NCBI RefSeq assembly: GCF_002968835.1
Contig: NZ_PKQK01000002.1
Coordinates: forward strand, 868,001 to 932,000
Reading direction: 5' to 3'
DNA: 64,000 bases
From: Paenibacillus sp. PCH8
GTDB lineage: Bacteria > Bacillota > Bacilli > Paenibacillales > Paenibacillaceae
Below, piece after piece: positions 18,976 to 28,233 of the stretch. The notes below the pieces were generated by a model, which saw only the letters and a program-made list of their open reading frames with translations, had not been told where the DNA came from and did no database searches. Each line of letters opens with the position of its first letter. Positions within the stretch are counted from its first letter, which is position 1. A program made the translations under genes and the position numbers.

Positions 18976-20785
18976 CCCTAATGCCAGAACTCGCTCAGAT
19001 GTAGATGCCGATCAGGATAAACGAACTTCATTTAAAGCGATGATGGCTTATGCCAAGCCGCATAAGTGGACTTTTACCGGCATATTCTTCTGCTCCCTGC
19101 TTGGCATCTCTGCGGATCTGCTTCAACCTTATCTGGTAAAAATCGCGATTGATGATCATCTGGCCATAGGCCAGACCAGTCCCTTGTTTCTCGTTCAGTT
19201 GGCCGCGATCTTTCTGGGGCTGGCTATTATCAGTTTTATTTTCACCTATATTCAGAACAATCTGTTGCAGCATGTGGGACAGAACATTGTATCCCGGATC
19301 AGAAAGGATCTGTTCAGACATATCTCCAAAATGTCCATGTCCTTCTTCGATCGCTTCCACATTGGCAGTCTGGTCACCAACGTATCCAGTGATACGGAGA
19401 CGATCAGCAGCTTCTTCACTCAGGTGCTGCTCAGTCTGATTCGAGATGGCATGATGCTGGTGCTCATTATCGTCTTTATGTTCCAGCTTGATCCTGTACT
19501 GGCGAGCTACTCCCTGATCGTCCTACCTGTTATTGCTGTTGTTGCTGTCCTGTTCAGAAGTCGGCTGCGCACAGCTTATCAGAATGCCCGTACGCGGCTT
19601 TCCCGTTTGATCGCTTTTACAGCGGAGAACCTGTCCGGCATGTTTCTGATTCAGGCTTTTCACCAGGAAGAAGAACAGAAGAAACGCTTCTCGGAACAGA
19701 ACGCACTTCATCTGGAAGCCAACATTACACAAGCCCGTTCCAATGTCATATTCAACCGCACATTCGATATCCTTGGCAATGCGGCATTGGTCATGATGGT
19801 CTGGCTCGGCGGTCGCGCCGTACTGGGTGAGTCTCTGCAAGTCGGGGTACTGTATGCGTTTATCAGCTATATTCGCCAATTCTTTCAACCGATTAACCAG
19901 ATTACCATGCAGTGGAATACGTTCCAGTCCACCACCGTATCGATGGATCGCATCTGGAACATTCTGAACACGCAGCCTGAAGTTGCCGATCCCAAGCCTG
20001 AACAGACTTCTTCGTTGGAACCTCGGCATGTGATGGGGCAGATTGATTTTAATGATGTGTCGTTTGGTTATCGGGCAGATCGTCCCTTGATTCAGCAGTT
20101 GAATCTGCATCTCTATCCGGGTGAAATGGTAGGCATTGTGGGGACAACGGGTGCTGGCAAAAGTACACTGATCTCCCTGCTCAACCGCTTCTATGATGTA
20201 GACAAAGGTAGTATCGAGATTGATGGCACGGATATTCGGCAGCTGCCTCAAGCCAAGCTTCATCGCATTGTGGGTCTGATTCAGCAGGAACCGTTCCTGT
20301 TCTCCGGCTCCATCATTGACAACGTACGCATGTTCCGGGAAGATATTACGAGTGAACAGGCTATGGAGGCCTGCCGATTTGTCGGAGCACATGCGATGAT
20401 TACACGTTTGCCGAAAGGTTACGATACTCATCTGTCGGAACGCGGAAGCGGTCTGTCTGCCGGGGAACGGCAGCTAATCTCCTTTGCCCGAATCGTTGTG
20501 TTCCAGCCGCGAGTACTCATCCTGGATGAAGCAACTGCCAATCTGGACTCACACACGGAGCAACTAGTACAGAAAGCTCTGGAATCGGTCTCTCAGGGAC
20601 GCACAACGATCGTCATTGCCCATCGTCTGTCTACGGTCATGCATGCCGATCGAATTCTGGTGATGGAGAATGGTGAGATTGTGGAGGAAGGCACGCATCA
20701 TAAACTGATCGAAGCCCAAGGCGTATATGCCGATCTGTATACCCATGCGCGAGATGCGGGCAAAAATTCAACTAAATCTGGATGA
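18968..20785 (+). CDS. ABC exporter half, BmrD/YheH-like
   Basis: This 605-residue fused permease-ATPase has six membrane segments in residues 40-330, preceded by a polar N-terminal tail. The nucleotide-binding domain shows Walker A GTTGAGKST, signature LSAGERQLISFAR and Walker B VLILDEATANLD with the catalytic Glu intact. It thus provides the active site in a heterodimer with the degenerate partner encoded just upstream. Overlapping start (GGAGGAGGG site inside the previous gene) implies coupled translation. The family exports drugs and membrane-active compounds; the actual substrate is unknown. Confidence 0.9.
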   Translation: MSNPNARTRSDVDADQDKRTSFKAMMAYAKPHKWTFTGIFFCSLLGISADLLQPYLVKIAIDDHLAIGQTSPLFLVQLAAIFLGLAIISFIFTYIQNNLLQHVGQNIVSRIRKDLFRHISKMSMSFFDRFHIGSLVTNVSSDTETISSFFTQVLLSLIRDGMMLVLIIVFMFQLDPVLASYSLIVLPVIAVVAVLFRSRLRTAYQNARTRLSRLIAFTAENLSGMFLIQAFHQEEEQKKRFSEQNALHLEANITQARSNVIFNRTFDILGNAALVMMVWLGGRAVLGESLQVGVLYAFISYIRQFFQPINQITMQWNTFQSTTVSMDRIWNILNTQPEVADPKPEQTSSLEPRHVMGQIDFNDVSFGYRADRPLIQQLNLHLYPGEMVGIVGTTGAGKSTLISLLNRFYDVDKGSIEIDGTDIRQLPQAKLHRIVGLIQQEPFLFSGSIIDNVRMFREDITSEQAMEACRFVGAHAMITRLPKGYDTHLSERGSGLSAGERQLISFARIVVFQPRVLILDEATANLDSHTEQLVQKALESVSQGRTTIVIAHRLSTVMHADRILVMENGEIVEEGTHHKLIEAQGVYADLYTHARDAGKNSTKSG

Positions 20786-20885
20786 TGAATTGACCGGAAT
20801 CGCTGTTACACCATAGGTTACGCTCATGAATCTATTGGATTCGTTGACTGATCTGAATCCATGTTACGTCATACAACGTTGAACA

Positions 20886-20913
20886 TGCCGCTCTGCTCAT
20901 GCAGGCGGCACGT
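20886..20913 (+). terminator. Hairpin after the ABC exporter genes
   Basis: TGCCGC and GCGGCA enclose an inner CTGC/GCAG stem about 100 bases after the stop. The T-run that follows is poor (CGTTTGG), so termination here is only plausible. Confidence 0.4.
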
Positions 20914-20955
20914 TTGGCATATCGATCAGGCAATAATGATTAGGAGGAATAAACG

Positions 20956-21453
20956 ATGCAGAATGAATTAACCGAGCAAGATGGTCATCAGATTCACTAT
21001 AAACGCAGCACGGCTCTATGGAAAGCGAGTCTATGCTTCCTGTTCCTTCTCTTATGCATCACTTTGTTGTGGATTATTGTGGACGGACATTCAGAAAGCA
21101 TGGAGACGATCTACTACTCCATAGCTGCTGTGCTTGGTATGTGGTTGATCGGACCGCTGTTCTTCATGTTCCTGTCTCGACTAACCAGAAACCCTGCCGT
21201 GTTATTGTCTTGGGATGATGAGGCGCTGAACAACGGAAAACGGAAGACTCCATGGAGCCAGATTCGTAAAATTGAACTTGCTTCACCCGCCCGTAGCAAA
21301 TGGCTGCTGTCCAATTCCCCCATGTTCGTCCTGTACCTGAAGGACGGCACACGGTCTCATATTCAGACAGATCATCTGCTCAGCAAAAAAGAGCTGAACC
21401 AAGCGGTAACTTTGCTTCAGGAAACTTTACGGGAACAACAGCTGAATCGTTGA
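20956..21453 (+). CDS. Small membrane protein, STM3941-like
   Basis: The 165-residue protein has two membrane helices (ASLCFLFLLLCITLLWIIV and IAAVLGMWLIGPLFFMFL) followed by a cytoplasmic PH-like domain with PAVLLSWDDEAL, TPWSQIRKIELA and PMFVLYLKDG. This order matches the STM3941/YfjD-like proteins, whose function is unknown. The ATG follows TAGGAGG by eight bases. It lies downstream of the ABC exporter but 170 bases away, so cotranscription is uncertain. Confidence 0.75.
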   Translation: MQNELTEQDGHQIHYKRSTALWKASLCFLFLLLCITLLWIIVDGHSESMETIYYSIAAVLGMWLIGPLFFMFLSRLTRNPAVLLSWDDEALNNGKRKTPWSQIRKIELASPARSKWLLSNSPMFVLYLKDGTRSHIQTDHLLSKKELNQAVTLLQETLREQQLNR

Positions 21454-21488
21454 GTGACGTGAAACAAATAAGTAGCGGATGCATTCAA

Positions 21489-21920
21489 TCATTGTGATTT
21501 TTCAATGCCAATGGACAGGCTGACTTTGTAATTGCCATAAGGCAATAATTCTTCCAGCAATTGTCCAAGCTGTACGGTGGTTTCGGTCTGAACCCGCATT
21601 AGATAGCACCCTTCCCCGCTGACACGATGGACTTCAACGATATCCTCACGTTGGACAATAAATGCACGAAAGGCGGCATGTCTGTCGCCGGAGTTCAGAA
21701 AAACTGTGACAAAAGCCTGAAGGCCGCGGCCAAGGCGTTCCGGGTTCCATTTTACCGTGTACCCTTCAATGACTCCCAGATCCTGCAGCTTGCGCACCCT
21801 TGCACCAACAGCCTGTCCAGTGAGGTGAACTTCTTCACCAATCTTTTTATGGGAACGTTTGGCGTCCTGAATCAAGATCTGAAGTATGCGTATATCTGTG
21901 TCATCCATCGTTTCATTCAT
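21489..21920 (-). CDS. Lrp/AsnC family transcriptional regulator
   Basis: This 143-residue protein has the standard two-domain layout: an AsnC HTH (DDTDIRILQILIQDAKRSHKKIGEEVHLTGQAVGARVRKLQDLGVI) and a RAM-type effector domain (LQAFVTVFLNSGDRHAAFRAFI, VHRVSGEGCYLMRVQTET). It would form dimers or octamers that respond to an amino acid. The neighbours give no clear target; it faces the UlaG-like hydrolase gene across about 170 bases. Confidence 0.88.
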   Translation of the reverse strand: MNETMDDTDIRILQILIQDAKRSHKKIGEEVHLTGQAVGARVRKLQDLGVIEGYTVKWNPERLGRGLQAFVTVFLNSGDRHAAFRAFIVQREDIVEVHRVSGEGCYLMRVQTETTVQLGQLLEELLPYGNYKVSLSIGIEKSQ

Positions 21921-22009
21921 CTTGCTTCAGCAATCCTTTCACTATGAAATTAGTGCGGCCTATTTCCATTCATTATGTTATGTACGACGTTAAACGGGTT
22001 GTATACCAT

Positions 22010-22041
22010 ATAGAGGTTGTTCAAAAAGTCCGCTTTTGAAC
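22010..22041 (+). promoter_or_regulatory. Conserved hairpin element in a 5' leader, copy 1
   Basis: TATAGAGGTT leads into GTTCAAAA-AGTCCGC-TTTTGAAC, a perfect 8-bp stem with a seven-base loop at 22019-22041. Nearly the same block precedes the GH48 gene at 31553-31589 in matching orientation. The match between unrelated leaders points to a repeated regulatory or mobile element. Confidence 0.5.
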
Positions 22042-22092
22042 ACGCACATATATAGGTAATACTATTAAACAACTTGAAGGAGTGCAAATATA

Positions 22093-22869
22093 ATGAAAAT
22101 TCAATTAATTCGCAATGCTACACTATGGCTGGAATACGGAGGGCTGAATATCCTTGTAGATCCAATGCTGATGGATGCTGAAGTCATGCCCGCATTTCCG
22201 AACACACCGAATGATCTACGCAATCCAAGAGTGAGTCTTCCTGAAACTGAAACGGATTATCTGAACCCGGATCTGTTGATCGTCACGCACACCCATCTGG
22301 ACCACTGGGATGAAGCAGCCGTGAAGCAACTCCGCAAGGATATCCCTCTGTTATGTCAGCCTGGGGATGAGAACATATTCATAGATGCGGGATTCACGGA
22401 TGTAACCGCTGTTGATGAGAAACACGAGCATCACTCGGTACGATTCGCCCGTACTTCCGGGCATCACGGCACTGGTGAGATTGGTGAACGCATGGGCAAG
22501 GTGTCCGGCTTCGTGCTCGAAGCTGATGGGGAACCTGTGACCTATATTGCTGGCGATACCATCTGGTGTGAAGAACCCGCTGAGGCCATTCTTCAGTATG
22601 AGCCTGAAGTTATTGTTGTAAATGCTGGAGGCGCACGCTTCGTGGAAGGCGATCCGATTACAATGGATGGACCAGACGTAGTCACCGTGATGCGACATGC
22701 GCCAAATGCTCATGTGATCGCTGTACATATGGATGCGATTAACCATTGCATGACGTCTCGCGCGGATCTCGCCAGTCACCTGGCATCCGAACAGTTGGAT
22801 GGTCAGGTGCTCATTCCAAGCGATGGCGAAATTTTTGAGTTTGAAGCGAAACTGGGACACGGCAATTGA
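22093..22869 (+). CDS. Metallo-beta-lactamase-fold hydrolase, UlaG-like
   Basis: The 258-residue protein carries the metal site HTHLDHWD and supporting motifs GGLNILVDPMLMD, SGHHGTGEIGE and IAGDTIWC, with a late HMDAINHCM. These match the UlaG/YcjI branch of the beta-lactamase fold, which includes L-ascorbate-6-phosphate lactonase and other metal-dependent hydrolases. No ascorbate or phosphonate pathway genes lie beside it, so the substrate is open. ATG at 22093 follows GAAGGAGTG. A strong terminator follows at 22923. Confidence 0.85.
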   Translation: MKIQLIRNATLWLEYGGLNILVDPMLMDAEVMPAFPNTPNDLRNPRVSLPETETDYLNPDLLIVTHTHLDHWDEAAVKQLRKDIPLLCQPGDENIFIDAGFTDVTAVDEKHEHHSVRFARTSGHHGTGEIGERMGKVSGFVLEADGEPVTYIAGDTIWCEEPAEAILQYEPEVIVVNAGGARFVEGDPITMDGPDVVTVMRHAPNAHVIAVHMDAINHCMTSRADLASHLASEQLDGQVLIPSDGEIFEFEAKLGHGN

Positions 22870-22922
22870 TCGGGATAATCACTGTAGTCCAATTGAAAGA
22901 GCTGATCTCAACGTAAAACGTA

Positions 22923-22964
22923 AAAAGGCTGGATGCGAATCAATCGCACCCAGCCTTTTGTATT
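22923..22964. terminator. Intrinsic terminator of the UlaG-like gene
   Basis: AAAGGCTGG pairs with CCAGCCTTT around an inner GCGA/TCGC arm, followed by TTTTGTATT. It may also serve the convergent GH51 gene that ends at 23026. Confidence 0.85.
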
Positions 22965-23025
22965 AAGGGACGCATTACTCACCAGACAAGATAACGTGTT
23001 CCGCCCCGCACCATACAACTATTCA

Positions 23026-24546
<1,521 letters not shown>

Positions 24547-24708
24547 CTAAGATTAATATAAAAATTAATTGATATTCTATGGATCAACGTTCATATTTAT
24601 ATTAAAATCGATTGTAGCCTGAATTTCAAGATGAATTTCGCAAAATGTTATTCTTTTCACTGAATTTATGTTTAAATTAATCCTATAACCAAAAATGGAG
24701 GAACACTT

Positions 24709-25617
24709 GTGATCCGAGCAAATACCGATGCCGAATGGCTACCCCTATATGAAGCACTTGCCAGTGAAGTCCGTCTGCAGATTATCCGTCTTGTTGCAGA
24801 GACACCCATGAATGTGAAAGACCTCGCCGCATCACTGGGTCTAAGTAGTGCCATTGTGACCATGCATGTCCGTAAACTTCAGGATGTGGGTATTATTCAG
24901 TCCAAAATGATACGCAAAGATGGCGGCACACATAAAATGAACAGCCTTGCTGTAGACTGGATTGGCATCTCCATGCCTCAGGAAACCGGAACAGCCCGCA
25001 AGCTCCATGAAGTTTCTGTTCCTGTCGGACACTACACTCATTTTGACGTCTATCCTACATGCGGTCTGGCTACATCCAATCAGGTGATTGGACAGTACGA
25101 TGACCCTCGCTATTTTCTCGATCCCGAGCGGATGCATGCCCATATTTTATGGTTGGGTCGTGGATTCGTGGAGTACAAAATTCCAAACTATATCCTGTCT
25201 GGGCAACAGATCAATGCCATTGAACTATCCCTGGAGATGGGGTCAGAAGCACCTTCAGTTAATCCGAATTGGCCCTCGGATATTACTTTTATGCTGAATG
25301 GCATTCGATTGGGAGAATGGACCAGCCCCGGTGATTCCGGCAACGGACGAGGAATGTTCACCCCGGAATGGTGGAGCGACAGTGTCAATCAATACGGCAT
25401 GCTCAAAGTGCTGCGAATTACGCATGAAGGAACGTTTATTGATGGACAGCACTTGTCCGAAATTACACTCGCCGATATTCCAGTAGAGCGCAACCAATGG
25501 ACCCTGCGTCTCTCGGTAGAGGAAGATGCACAACATGTGGGCGGTCTTACGTTGTATGGTCAGGGATTCGGCAACTATGACCAGGATATCCTGTTCCGAT
25601 TGTACTATCACGATTAA
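24709..25617 (+). CDS. ArsR-like HTH regulator with large C-terminal domain, abfA locus
   Basis: This 302-residue paralogue of the 9789 gene begins with an ArsR-type winged helix (YEALASEVRLQIIRLVAETPMNVKDLAASLGLSSAIVTMHVRKLQDVGII). The same 220-residue domain follows: PTCGLATSNQVIGQYDDPRYFLDPERMHAHILWLGRGFVEYKIPNY, LEMGSEAPS, SPGDSGNGRG and EWWSDSVNQYGMLKVLRITHEGTFIDG. GTG start at 24709 follows GGAGGAAC. It is divergent from abfA across a 177-base AT-rich gap with ATTAAT repeats. I infer that it controls abfA in response to arabinose or a related sugar; the C-terminal domain probably binds the ligand. Confidence 0.87.
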   Translation: MIRANTDAEWLPLYEALASEVRLQIIRLVAETPMNVKDLAASLGLSSAIVTMHVRKLQDVGIIQSKMIRKDGGTHKMNSLAVDWIGISMPQETGTARKLHEVSVPVGHYTHFDVYPTCGLATSNQVIGQYDDPRYFLDPERMHAHILWLGRGFVEYKIPNYILSGQQINAIELSLEMGSEAPSVNPNWPSDITFMLNGIRLGEWTSPGDSGNGRGMFTPEWWSDSVNQYGMLKVLRITHEGTFIDGQHLSEITLADIPVERNQWTLRLSVEEDAQHVGGLTLYGQGFGNYDQDILFRLYYHD

Positions 25618-25635
25618 ATACGCCGTAAAACACGT

Positions 25636-25684
25636 AAAAAACACCTTCCATTCGCTGTCAAAGGCAGAATGAAAGGTGTTCCCT
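25636..25684. terminator. Bidirectional intrinsic terminator
   Basis: AAAAAACACCTT pairs with AAGGTGTT with an inner CATTC/GAATG arm. The A-run on one side serves the minus-strand NlpC/P60 gene and the stem also ends the plus-strand regulator. Confidence 0.75.
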
Positions 25685-25738
25685 TATCTTGGTTTACGTT
25701 AAGTTTGCTTATCTTATATAGTATAACTCAGCAAGCTT

Positions 25739-26530
25739 CTATAGTGCACTGCCACCAAACAGGAAGCGGTACTCCCAATGTTTGCCGGAGATATCACTAA
25801 TCGTTACACCACCACCAGCATTGGAATACGTATGCAATACCTTACCGTCACCCAGGTAAATGCCGGTGTGAGTAATGGTCGCGCTAGATTTGTTAACGCT
25901 GGAGTACGAGGATGCAGAGCTGCCTTGATAAGACATGAAATACATCAGATCGCCGCGTTTCAGGTTCTTCCAGTTGGTCTGAGCCGCACCCTTTTCTTTC
26001 ACATAGGCGCCCTGTTTGCGGGAATCAGCTGGAAGTTTGATCCCAAGTGCATCGATGAAAGCCTGACGTATAAAGCTGGAACAGTCAAAGGTAGCTGTGC
26101 TGCTACGGCTCGCTCCGAATTCATAAGGTGTACCCCAATATTTCATCCCCGCAGCAATCACTTTTTCCACAGCCGCATTGCCAACGGATGTACTGCTATC
26201 CGAACCCGATCCGCTCGTGCCGCCACTAACAGCTTGTGTGTATTTGGATGAAGAAGATATGTAGCCTGTCCGGTTAGCAGAATCCTTAATCTTATACCAA
26301 TCCGAACCGGATTGCTGAAGTACTGTTACCGTTTCCCCTTTGGCTACCATACGAACAACCTTCGCAGAAGAAGCAGGTGAAGTACGGAGGTTTACGCCCC
26401 AGATTACTTTTACTTGTGAATTGTCAACAGCAGCTGCTGATACCTGTGCCGTGAGTGTTCCTGTCGTCAAGCTTCCCATCAGCATCGTTGCTGTGACACT
26501 TGCCGTAATAATGGTTTTCTTCCAGTTCAT
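25739..26530 (-). CDS. Secreted SH3b-NlpC/P60 cell-wall hydrolase
   Basis: The 263-residue protein has a signal peptide ending around LTAQVSAAA. A bacterial SH3 domain follows (VNLRTSPASSAKVVRMVAKGETVTVLQQSGSDWYKI), then a Ser/Gly linker and an NlpC/P60 peptidase. The catalytic cysteine is in ATFDCSSFIRQAF, the histidine in ITHTGIYLGDG, and the third residue in VLHTYSNAGG. Such enzymes cut gamma-D-Glu-diaminopimelate bonds in peptidoglycan outside the cell. The ATG follows CAGGGGGAA. The gene has a long 5' leader (26531-26867) that may be structured. Confidence 0.9.
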   Translation of the reverse strand: MNWKKTIITASVTATMLMGSLTTGTLTAQVSAAAVDNSQVKVIWGVNLRTSPASSAKVVRMVAKGETVTVLQQSGSDWYKIKDSANRTGYISSSSKYTQAVSGGTSGSGSDSSTSVGNAAVEKVIAAGMKYWGTPYEFGASRSSTATFDCSSFIRQAFIDALGIKLPADSRKQGAYVKEKGAAQTNWKNLKRGDLMYFMSYQGSSASSYSSVNKSSATITHTGIYLGDGKVLHTYSNAGGGVTISDISGKHWEYRFLFGGSAL

Positions 26531-26750
26531 GATGTCGAGTTCCCCCTGATGTTACAGAATTTTAACCTGGCATGGTTCTCCCTGGCTTGCCCCATTGTAA
26601 ACGGGCTGTCCATAACGTTCATCAGTCGAAAGTCCTGTATTGATGCAGACGAATTTGAGCACTAAGTATCAGGGTCTGTCCATCATCAGCTGGAAAAAAC
26701 CACTGCCAATTCCATCTTTTTTAAAGATTAAATTATTGTAACTATTTGAT
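26531..26750 (-). other. Long 5' leader of the NlpC/P60 gene, unassigned
   Basis: About 340 bases separate this gene from the beta-helix gene. On the minus strand the leader contains adjacent small hairpins, including GCCC/GGGC around 26582-26612, then AAGCCAGGGAGAACC. This faintly resembles a cobalamin-type box but lacks the other riboswitch parts. I see no ORF here and cannot name an RNA class. Confidence 0.25.
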
Positions 26751-26867
26751 ACACTTCACTTTTTCATACCAAGAGGGCTAGACCATTTTCCATCTATGGA
26801 CATGTGTCATAAGAACTAGATTTTAATGTTTAGAGTCGCCAATATGGTAAACATTACTATGTTTCAT

Positions 26868-28066
26868 TCACCGATTACGATTTCCTGTATTGACATTATT
26901 GCTGCCACCCTCAATACTGATCGATTTGCCAGCAGTGTCCGTTACATTATTTCGAATTACGTTGTTGCTTGACGAAGTGGTACGTATGCCCATACCGGAG
27001 AAACCAGCGTATGTCGTCATCTCGTTACTAATAAGTTTATTGTTGTTGGCATTAGCCAGCCGAATGGTGGCATCCGGTTTCAGTGTTGCATTTCGAAGGA
27101 AAATGGTATTGCCGGTAAACGTATTGTTGTTCGATTCAACCAAAATGGCCTGTAAGGATGCATTAATAATCGTATTATCGTATACTTGGTTGCCAGTCGC
27201 ACCCGTCAGTACAAAAATTCCACGCGGATAATTCTCAATGACATTGTTATTAATCGTGTTGTTGGCACCTTCATTGGGAATGCGAATACCTGCGTATCCA
27301 TCCGTTTGATGAGTCTTATTGGTAATCTGATTCCCGGATACCGTTGTGAAGGTTGCACGTGACAGATTGATGCCACTGCCCCGCCTGAATTGGTAATTTG
27401 GTTATTCAGAATTTTGACATTCGTGAATTCACCTGCCGGATAACTCTCGTGTCCTGTAGCAATGGCATGTCCATTATTCCGATCAAAACGGCTATTGATG
27501 ATCTCCGAATCCTTCGTTCTCCGAAGAAGAGTCCCGATTGTCGTATCCCTAATTTCCATGCGATCCAGTGTGAGATGCGAGACAGCTACATCAATAATGA
27601 TGCCGCCTACCTGACTTTCGCCACGGGCCTCACGATTCGTGCGATCTGCATCAATGGTGATATCCGACAACTTGATATTGAGTCTTGCCGCATTGTTGCG
27701 CAGAATGGGATTGCCAATCACATATTGGCTTGCCGATCCCGTTTTCTTGAATATCGTTTGGCCTATCCCGTCACCTGACAGACTTACTCCGGTGTATAGA
27801 CGAATCGATTCGTCAACCAGATATGTACCTTTTGGAAAATGTACGGTTCCCTCCACGCCCCGGTCATAGAAATATTTCAATGCATTCTGAATTTCCTTGG
27901 TCTGCGAGGATTTCGAGTTGGCCTTCACGCCCAAGTCTGTAGCTTTAATGACATTGCCTGCTGCTTCCGCGACGCGGATACCCCCTGTGAAATCCTGAAG
28001 AACAAACGTAATAACAACGGCAAGTAACAAGCTGATTCTGATCTTTTTCCCGAAAACATTAAACAT
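26868..28066 (-). pseudogene. Secreted parallel beta-helix (pectate lyase-like) protein, frameshifted
   Basis: After a signal peptide (RISLLLAVVITFVLQDFTGGIRVAEA) comes a pectate-lyase-superfamily start: VKANSKSSQTKEIQNALKYFYDRGVEGTVHFPKGTYLV. Many beta-helix turns follow. At the C-run 27379-27382 the frame is lost. One added base gives the continuation NSGGGSGINLSRATFTTVSGNQITN and restores a 399-residue protein ending NNVNTGNRNR. Right-handed beta-helix proteins of this sort cleave or bind pectic polymers or phage-like glycans; no catalytic set is certain here. Start MFNVFGKK at 28066 follows GAGGAAGG. Situated next to the cellulase genes on the same strand, but with its own gap. Confidence 0.75.
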
Positions 28067-28160
28067 ACTCAACCTTCCTCTCATTTAAAATAGTTGAATT
28101 ACTTACATAATTACCCTTTATATTCTTCGGTCAAGATCGTTCAAAATTAAAGGGTTAGCA

Positions 28161-28195
28161 TAAAAAAGATAAAGCCAGGGATTTCTCCCCGGCTT
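28161..28195 (-). terminator. Terminator of the GH48 cellulase gene
   Basis: On the minus strand AAGCCGGGGA pairs with TCCCTGGCTT and is followed by a T-rich TATCTTTTTTA. It lies 39 bases after the GH48 stop. Confidence 0.85.
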
Positions 28196-28233
28196 CACCT
28201 CCATAATCACTCTTTAGCTTGAAATCTGCTGGT

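Noticed and set aside
19523..20431. 302-residue minus-strand frame opposite the second ABC half
   Set aside because: The plus strand encodes an intact ABC exporter with all motifs; the antisense translation shows none.
26582..26612. Cobalamin-type riboswitch before the NlpC/P60 gene
   Set aside because: Only a loose AAGCCAGGGAGAACC resemblance to the B12 box is present; other conserved parts of the riboswitch are missing.
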